A model generated the notes under the pieces. It ran no database searches. It was not told the DNA's origin and was given only the letters and a program-made list of their open reading frames with translations. From Amoebidium appalachense (Eukaryota; Ichthyosporea): 64,000 nt of DNA. The stretch is from assembly GCA_963693365.1 (NCBI GenBank), contig CAVNZM010000004.1, positions 8,184,001-8,248,000 of the forward strand, given 5' to 3'. Within the stretch, counting starts at the first letter, position 1. Each line of letters begins with the position of its first letter. This document shows, one piece after another, positions 58,801 through 64,000 of this stretch. Both the position numbers and the translations under genes were made by a program.

Positions 58801-60804
58801 GCTGCCCAGCAATGCGCAGGCCCCGTCAGCCAACCTGCCCAGTGATGGTGGCAACAGCACGGTGGTTCCCATTGAGCCCAGCGGCGCCATCTCGGGAACT
58901 GAGGTTTGCACTGAGGCGTCTGGCTGCCTGTACGTCCCGGCGCCAGTGCCAACAACCCCTGTTGTTGGGCCCATCATTGGCACTCTGCTGAACGATACCA
59001 ACGGCGACGGTCTGAAGGACGCCAACGACACCGGCCTGGGCAACGTCACTGTTCAGCTGGTGGCTCCCAACGGCACGGTGGTTGCCGAGGTGCAGACGCA
59101 GCCCAACGGCGCGTTCATCATCCCGCCGATCAACTGCACGGACTGCACCATCCGGGTTGTTCCCGAGACGCTGCCCAACAACACCAACCCCATTGCCGAG
59201 GTGCCTCTTGGCAATGGCACTGACATTGTGGATGTGCCTCCCAATGGCACGCTGCCTGTTGATGTTGACTGCAACGGCGCTGCCTGCACGTCCACCCCAG
59301 TGACTCCGCCGTCGCTGCCAGATATCACCGGCGCGATCTTCAATGACGCCAACAAGGATGGAGTGCGCGACCCCACGGACCCTGTCCTGGGCAACGTGAC
59401 TGTGCAGCTGGTGGACGCCAATGGCACGGTTGTTGGCGAGACACAGACACTGCCCAACGGCACGTTTGTGTTCCCCGACATGCCCCCTGGCAACTACAGC
59501 GTCCGTGTGCTGCCGGAGACACTGCCCAGCAATGCGCAGGCCCCGTCAGCCAACCTGCCCAGTGATGGTGGCAACAGCACGGTGGTTCCCATTCAGCCCA
59601 GCGGCGCCATGTCGGGAACTGAGGTTTGCACTGAGGCGTCTGGCTGCCTGTACGTCCCGGCGCCAGTGCCAACAACCCCTGTTGTTGGGCCCATCATTGG
59701 CGGTCTGCTGAACGATACCAACGGCGACGGTCTGAAGGACGCCAACGACACCGGCCTGGGCAACGTCACTGTTCAGCTGCTGGCCCCCAACGGCACGGTG
59801 GTTGCCGAAGTGCAGACGCAGCCCAACGGCGCGTTCATCATCCCGCCGATCAACTGCGCGGACTGCACCATCCGGGTTGTTCCCGAGACGCTGCCCAACA
59901 ACACCAACCCCATTGCCGAGGTGCCTTTTGGCAATGGCACTGGCATTGTGGATGTGCCTCCCAATGGCACGCTGCCTGTTGATGTGGACTGCAACGGCAC
60001 TGCCTGCACGTCCACCCCAGTGACTCCGCCGTCGCTGCCAGATATCACCGGCGCGATCTTCAATGACGCCAACAAGGATGGAGTGCGCGACCCCACGGAC
60101 CCTGTCCTGGGCAACGTGACTGTGCAGCTGGTGGACGCCAATGGCACGGTTGTTGGCGAGACACAGACACTGCCCAACGGCACGTTTGTGTTCCCCGACA
60201 TGCCCCCTGGCAACTACAGCGTCCGTGTGGTGCCGGAGACGCTGCCCAGCAATGCGCAGGCCCCGTCAGCCAACCTGCCCAGTGATGGTGGCAACAGCAC
60301 GGTGGTTCCCATTGAGCCCAGCGGCGCCATCTCGGGAACTGAGGTTTGCACTGAGGCGTCTGGCTGCCTGTACGTCCCGGCGCCAGTGCCAACAACCCCT
60401 GTTGTTGGGCCCATCATTGGCACTCTGCTGAACGATACCAACGGCGACGGTCTGAAGGACGCCAACGACACCGGCCTGGGCAACGTCACTGTTCAGCTGG
60501 TGGCTCCCAACGGCACGGTGGTGGCCGAGGTGCAGACGCAGCCCAACGGCGCGTTCATCATCCCGCCGATCAACTGCGCGGACTGCACCATCCGGGTTGT
60601 TCCCGAGACGCTGCCCAACAACACCAACCCCATTGCCGAGGTGCCTCTTGGCAATGGCACTGGCATTGTGGATGTGCCTCCCAATGGCACGCTGCCTGTT
60701 GATGTTGACTGCAACGGCACTGCCTGCACGTTCACCCCAGTGACTCCGCCGTCGCTGCCAGATATCACCGGCGCGATCTTCAATGACGCCAACAAGGATG
60801 GAGG
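22815..60804 (+). CDS. Giant gene exon 7 (main part): SdrD B-like domain mega-array
   Basis: A single open frame of about 12,660 codons enters in phase 1 after TTGTTGCAG. Its first domain (IGELVYFDVNGNGVKD) is a clear SdrD B-like start. The repeating pattern is D-x-N-x-D/N-G-x-x-D, then a G-x-V-x-V-x-L core, TTT-D-x-NG-x-Y-x-F, and a P-x-G-x-Y-x-V edge. About 23 diverse domains fill 22815-30660, with one EGF-like domain after the first. Then come three arrays of a 720-bp two-domain unit, separated by 5 and 6 divergent domains. Established knowledge: SdrD B repeats of staphylococcal surface proteins are Ca-binding spacers. The frame ends falsely at 60838 because one base is missing at 60803/60804. 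Confidence 0.9.
23132..23251 (+). other. EGF-like domain within exon 7
   Basis: Six cysteines in EGF order, beginning DIKDC, then TCPAQAMCVNSAGGYVCAC, and ending SGSC, with the N-x3-GY-x-C-x-C signature typical of calcium-binding EGF modules. It lies between the first and second SdrD B-like domains. No flanking introns isolate it. Confidence 0.85.
30661..45040 (+). repeat. Coding array 1: 20 units of 720 bp
   Basis: Units begin at 30661 and every 720 bases to 44341 (each starts CATCATTGGCGGTCTG or a one-base variant). Each unit encodes two SdrD B-like domains. Half A has NDTNGDGLKD, INCxDC and CNGTAC; half B has NDANKDGVRD, EVCTEASGC and ends in a P-rich hinge (PVPSTPVVGP). There are no length changes at all over 14 kb. 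Differences between units are scattered substitutions that sort into a few recurring variants. Confidence 0.97.
45041..46800 (+). repeat. Divergent SdrD B-like spacer 1
   Basis: Five related but distinct domains between arrays 1 and 2. The first (VVVDENRDGQY) resembles an earlier unusual domain at about 28575 (VVVRDVNRDAAY). The others carry FNDNNGDGQL, FNDANKDGIRD, FNDTNGDGLL and FNDANKDGMRD. Part of it is duplicated at 50340-50930. Confidence 0.85.
46801..48960 (+). repeat. Coding array 2: 3 units of 720 bp
   Basis: Units begin at 46801, 47521 and 48241, same two-domain structure as array 1 but of the IEPSGAI / NANP / GTLLND variant. The last half-unit changes in mid-domain, near 48690, from the GTVVGETQTLPNGTF type to the GNVVGETQTLPNGSF type, so it is a chimera. 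Confidence 0.95.
48961..51051 (+). repeat. Divergent SdrD B-like spacer 2
   Basis: Six domains starting with FDDINGDGVRG, INDLGGDGVRN, FDDTNGDGIL, FSDANKDGVHD, FNDTNGDGLL and FNDANKDGVRD. The last three closely match part of spacer 1, showing a duplication of more than one domain. Confidence 0.85.
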
Positions 60805-60864
60805 CGCGACCCCACGGACCCTGTCCTGGGCAACGTGACTGTGCAGCTGGTGGACGCCAATGGC
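51052..60864 (+). repeat. Coding array 3: 14 units of 720 bp
   Basis: Units begin at 51052 and every 720 bases to 60412. Mostly the IEPSGAI/NANP variant, with units near 54172-54730 and 59100-60060 resembling array 1 (PFGNGT, DMPPGNYSV). The last unit is broken by the missing base at 60803/60804 and by the G-rich insertion. Confidence 0.95.
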
Positions 60865-63800
60865 AGGAACGACCGCACGGCGCGGCGCGGGGGGCGGGGG
60901 GAGGAGGGGACGGGCGGCGGGGGGGGGGGCGGGGGGGGGGGGGGGGGGGATGTTGTTGGAGAGACGCAGACTCTGCCGAACGGCTCATTTGCCTTCCCCG
61001 GTGTGCCCGTGGGCAACTATACCCTCCGGGTTGTGCCCTCAACTGTGCCCAGCAACTCCGATGCCCCGTCGGCTTATCTGCCCAGTGAGGGCGGCAACAA
61101 GACGGTTGTTCCTGTCGAACCGAATGGTGCCATCCCAGGCACCGAAGTATGTGCAGAAGCAACTGGCTGCTTGTACGTACCACCAATCTCGGCCTACACT
61201 ATCGTTGGACGTGCATTTATTGATTCCGTGGACAATGATATTTATGATGTTGGTGAACCAGGGATGACACCAACCCTTGTTCTACGTGATGCAACTGGCA
61301 TTCAGGTTGGAAGGGTGCAGGCGTCAGCGGATGGTTCATTTACTTTTACGGTCGCTGGTCCGGGTGTATACAAAGTCGAGATGGATGTATCATCGGCCAA
61401 CATCACCAATCGCTACCTCTCTGCGCAGTCCGATGGACAGTTATCTGGGACACTCAACCTGAACGTGGCAAGCCCTGGGGTCACCACAGCGCTCTTTGCA
61501 TTCAAAGAGTTTGCAAGTGTCTCTGGCGTTGTGTTCCTGGACCGCAACTTGGATAATGCCCAGAATGGTAACGACACTGCCATCAAGAATGTAACGGTCA
61601 CTTTAGTGCGTGGCAACGCAAGCGAAACTACTACAACAGACGCTGCTGGTAACTTTGCATTTACCAGAATCCCGGCAGGAACATATATCGTCCGTGTGTC
61701 TGATTCCACGCTACCCATGTTTGTGGAAGCATCTCTGATCCACAATGGCACTGCTGAGGTGGTTATCCCCTCCGGTGGAAGCGAGACGGTGTATTTCCCA
61801 TATGTTTCTGCTAACCGTGGGCCTGGCCTTTGGGTGGACCTCAACCATGACGGGGTACGCGACAGCGGCGAGCCCGCTCTTGAGGGTGTCAGGATCAATT
61901 TAGTTGATGCCAGCGGCAATGTGGTCGGTACCGTTATCACGGACTCAAATGGAGACTATCAGCTTCCTGCTGTCCCTCCCGGCACATACACGGTGGTTAT
62001 TGACCCCACGACAGTTCCTGCTAACGTGACACAGTTCCGTGATCCGGATGGTGTCCTTGACGGCAAGACCACTGTCACTGTGGCACCTGGTGAAACACGT
62101 CCGCAAACTCCAGATATGGGTTACACTGTGAAGTCCGACACGCCATCAGGATCTGTGTTTGTGGACAGCATCAACGAGACTGGAGTTGCTGGAATCGTAG
62201 TCACTGTCAAGGCAGCCAATGGCACCATTGTTGCCAATGCCACGACGGATGCTAGTGGCCACTACACTCTGCCAAAACTGCCTGCTGGAACCTACACAAT
62301 CGCCATGAATCCTAGCACTGTTCCGCCAACTGTGGAATTCGGCAAGGATTTGGATGGTGTCGATGATGGAAAGACAATCATCGCTGTTGCTCCATTCTCT
62401 GATGCCACATATGCGCCAGACTTTGCCCTCATTCCACTTCCGCCTGGCATATGGGTTGACGTCAATCGTGATGGTATCCATGACATCAACGAGCCTGGCC
62501 TTGCAGATGTGAAGATCAGCCTGGTTGATGCTAATGGCACTGTGGTGGGCACGGTTATCACCGACGCAAATGGCAACTACAAGCTGCCCGACACCCCGCC
62601 CGGCACATATACCGTGGTTGTGGACAACACGACGATCCCGTCGAACGTCACACAGTTCCGGGGTCCCAACGGCATTCTGGATGGCACTGCTACTGTTGTT
62701 GTTCCCCAGAACTCAACGAGGCCGACAAACCCCGACTTTGGTTACACCCTTATTACTAAGGTGTCCGTGTCTGGTCTTGCGTATATCGATTCCAATGGTG
62801 ATGCCAGTCAGCAGGCCAGTGAGCCAGCGCTCGCCAACGTTTCGATTACCCTTACATCTACTGCCGGTGTTGTTGTTGCAACAACTACTACGACAGCAAA
62901 TGGCAGCTTTGTGTTGGAGGGCATCCCTGTAGGCTCATACGTTGTAGCTGTGAACCCGACAGTTCAGGACAACTACAACCTCACGTCTATCCGCCCGCTT
63001 CCTATGGTCAACGGAAGCACCGCCAGTATCAACGTGAACGACAACAGCACTGACATAACTGGGCTCGAGTTTGGCTTCCGCAAAATGGCGTCTATTGGCG
63101 GCACGGTATGGAGTGATGCCAATGGTGACGGCTCCATTAGCACTAGCGAGATTGGCATTCCGCACGTGCAAGTGGACTTGATCGGTACCGATGGTACTGT
63201 TCTTGCCACGACATCGACCGACGATAACGGTACCTACGTGTTCAGGCAGCTACCGGCAGGCGACTATGTTGTATCGATCAACACGTCCTTCCTGTTGGAT
63301 GGCAACATCACCACAGGCCAGAAGAACTCTACCCTGCTGGTGACCGTCGCTGACGCGAGTGCCTACGACTCTGCCAACTTCGGCGTCAAGAAATCCTTGG
63401 GTAGCATTGGCGATGTCGTCTTCATTGATGCCAACGGCAATGGGATTAAGGATGTCAGCGAAGAGGGCCTATCAGCCGTTAATGTGTCCCTCTTGGTCAA
63501 CGGCACTGTCCTTGCATCCGTTGCAACTGATGCGCTGGGCCGGTACATGTTTGCCGATTTGCTCCCCGGCAGCTACGAGGTGGTTATCAATCCTACGTCG
63601 CTCCCGGATGGTCTTCTGCCCGGTAGCCCACTTTCCAAGAATTCAACTTTGACTGAGGGCCAGGATGACATGACCGTTGACTTTGCTTTCAGGCGGTCTG
63701 CCTCCATTAGCGGCGCCATCTACGAAGACGTTAATGGCAACGGTACGCTCGATGCCCAGGATACTGCGTATGAGGGAGTCCAAGTCATCCTCAAGGATGC

Positions 63801-64000
63801 TGCAGGGAACGTCGTTGATGTGTACGTGACGGACGCCACTGGCAAGTACATCTTTGATGGCCTGACCCCCGCCAACTACACTGTAGAACTGAACAAGTCC
63901 TCAGTTCCCAATGGTGTCTACCCAGTCAAGGAGGGTGACAGTGTTTTGGATGGCCGTACCCAGATTGTTCTTCTGAGCGGTGCACAGGTGACCTATGACT
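60805..64000 (+). CDS. Giant gene exon 7 (3' continuation, partial)
   Basis: In the frame one base earlier than the main part, coding continues without a stop to the window edge. It finishes the broken unit, crosses the G-rich insertion in frame, then encodes nine further divergent SdrD B-like domains, for example GLWVDLNHDGVRD, GIWVDVNRDGIHD, GTVWSDANGDGSI, GDVVFIDANGNGIKD and GAIYEDVNGNGTLD. Shortening by one base at 60803/60804 is the only thing separating it from the upstream frame. The stop codon and any C-terminal anchor are outside the window. Confidence 0.88.
60865..60948 (+). other. 84-base G-rich insertion in the last array unit
   Basis: Compared with other units and with the homologous junction near 48690, an 84-base segment lies between the codons for ASN-GLY and the Asx-VAL-VAL that should follow. 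It is very G-rich (ends in a G18 run) and is read as Arg/Gly-rich codons without a stop. It is the only G-rich low-complexity tract on this strand of the gene; all others are C-rich and intronic. Confidence 0.8.

Larger units (their letters stand above)
12299..64000 (+). other. Giant secreted multidomain gene (gene-level entry, 3' end outside window)
   Basis: Seven exons join in one frame: 12299-12486, 13173-13339, 17251-17802, 18622-20118, 20591-20941, 22025-22423 and 22815 onward. The product begins with a signal peptide, then a ricin-B-like beta-trefoil, seven PAN-TSP1 pairs, and more than 110 SdrD B-like domains with one EGF-like domain. At least about 14,700 residues are encoded before the window ends. 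No transmembrane segment is visible in the window; a C-terminal anchor could lie beyond it. From established family roles (TSP1 and PAN bind glycans or proteins; SdrD B domains are rigid Ca-stabilised spacers in bacterial adhesins) I infer a surface or matrix stalk or adhesin. Exon joins are inferred from splice signals and phase, not from transcripts. Confidence 0.8.

Noticed and set aside
30520-60795. Regularly spaced 91-146 codon open frames on the minus strand and other plus frames across the arrays
   Set aside because: They recur every 720 bases as exact shadows of the coding unit and have compositions (Ser/Pro/Arg/Cys-rich) set by the opposite frame. No independent start context or family similarity.

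Overview
The window is eukaryotic nuclear DNA. It has spliced exons with GT-AG introns, microsatellites, a long-terminal-repeat retrotransposon and a Helitron remnant. I see no bacterial-style operons. The host gene mixes PAN/Apple, thrombospondin type 1 (TSP1), EGF-like and SdrD B-like modules behind a signal peptide, and its introns are loaded with pure poly-C tracts. This suggests a unicellular or simple multicellular eukaryote (a protist), but I cannot assign a lineage from sequence alone.

Layout. Positions 1-877 hold no gene I can support. 878-1897 is a decayed piece of a Helitron Rep/helicase N-terminal region with one in-frame TGA. 2116-10357 is an almost intact Ty3/gypsy chromovirus-type retrotransposon with two identical LTRs. 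Its coding region is split in an unusual way: a gag start frame, a +1 frame change, a single in-frame TAG between Gag and protease, then another +1 frame change at a C8 run before RT-RNaseH-integrase-chromodomain. 10358-12298 is AT-rich and shows no gene.

From 12299 to the end of the window runs one giant secreted-protein gene. I reconstruct seven exons: signal peptide and a ricin-B-like beta-trefoil (exons 1 to early 3), seven alternating PAN and TSP1 modules (exons 3-6), then a single exon of more than 41 kb encoding, by eye, more than 110 SdrD B-like beta-sandwich domains with one EGF-like domain near its start. The core of that exon is a coding supersatellite: 37 copies of a 720-bp (240-residue) unit in three arrays (20, 3 and 14 units), separated by divergent relatives. 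The reading frame breaks once, by a missing base near 60803, about 60 bases before an 84-base G-rich insertion. After that the shifted frame stays open to 64000. At least 14,700 residues are encoded and the stop lies outside the window.

Overall, the gene looks like a huge extracellular adhesin, matrix or cell-surface stalk, rich in Ca-binding-like loops, disulfides and N-glycosylation sequons. It grew in two ways: shuffling of symmetric phase-1 exons at the 5' end, and unequal exchange of a 720-bp unit inside one exon at the 3' end. The most unusual features are the scale and homogeneity of the coding array, poly-C tracts that begin 6-8 nt downstream of the first base of four introns, a poly-C-ended intronic repeat family, and the readthrough/frameshift layout of the retroelement.
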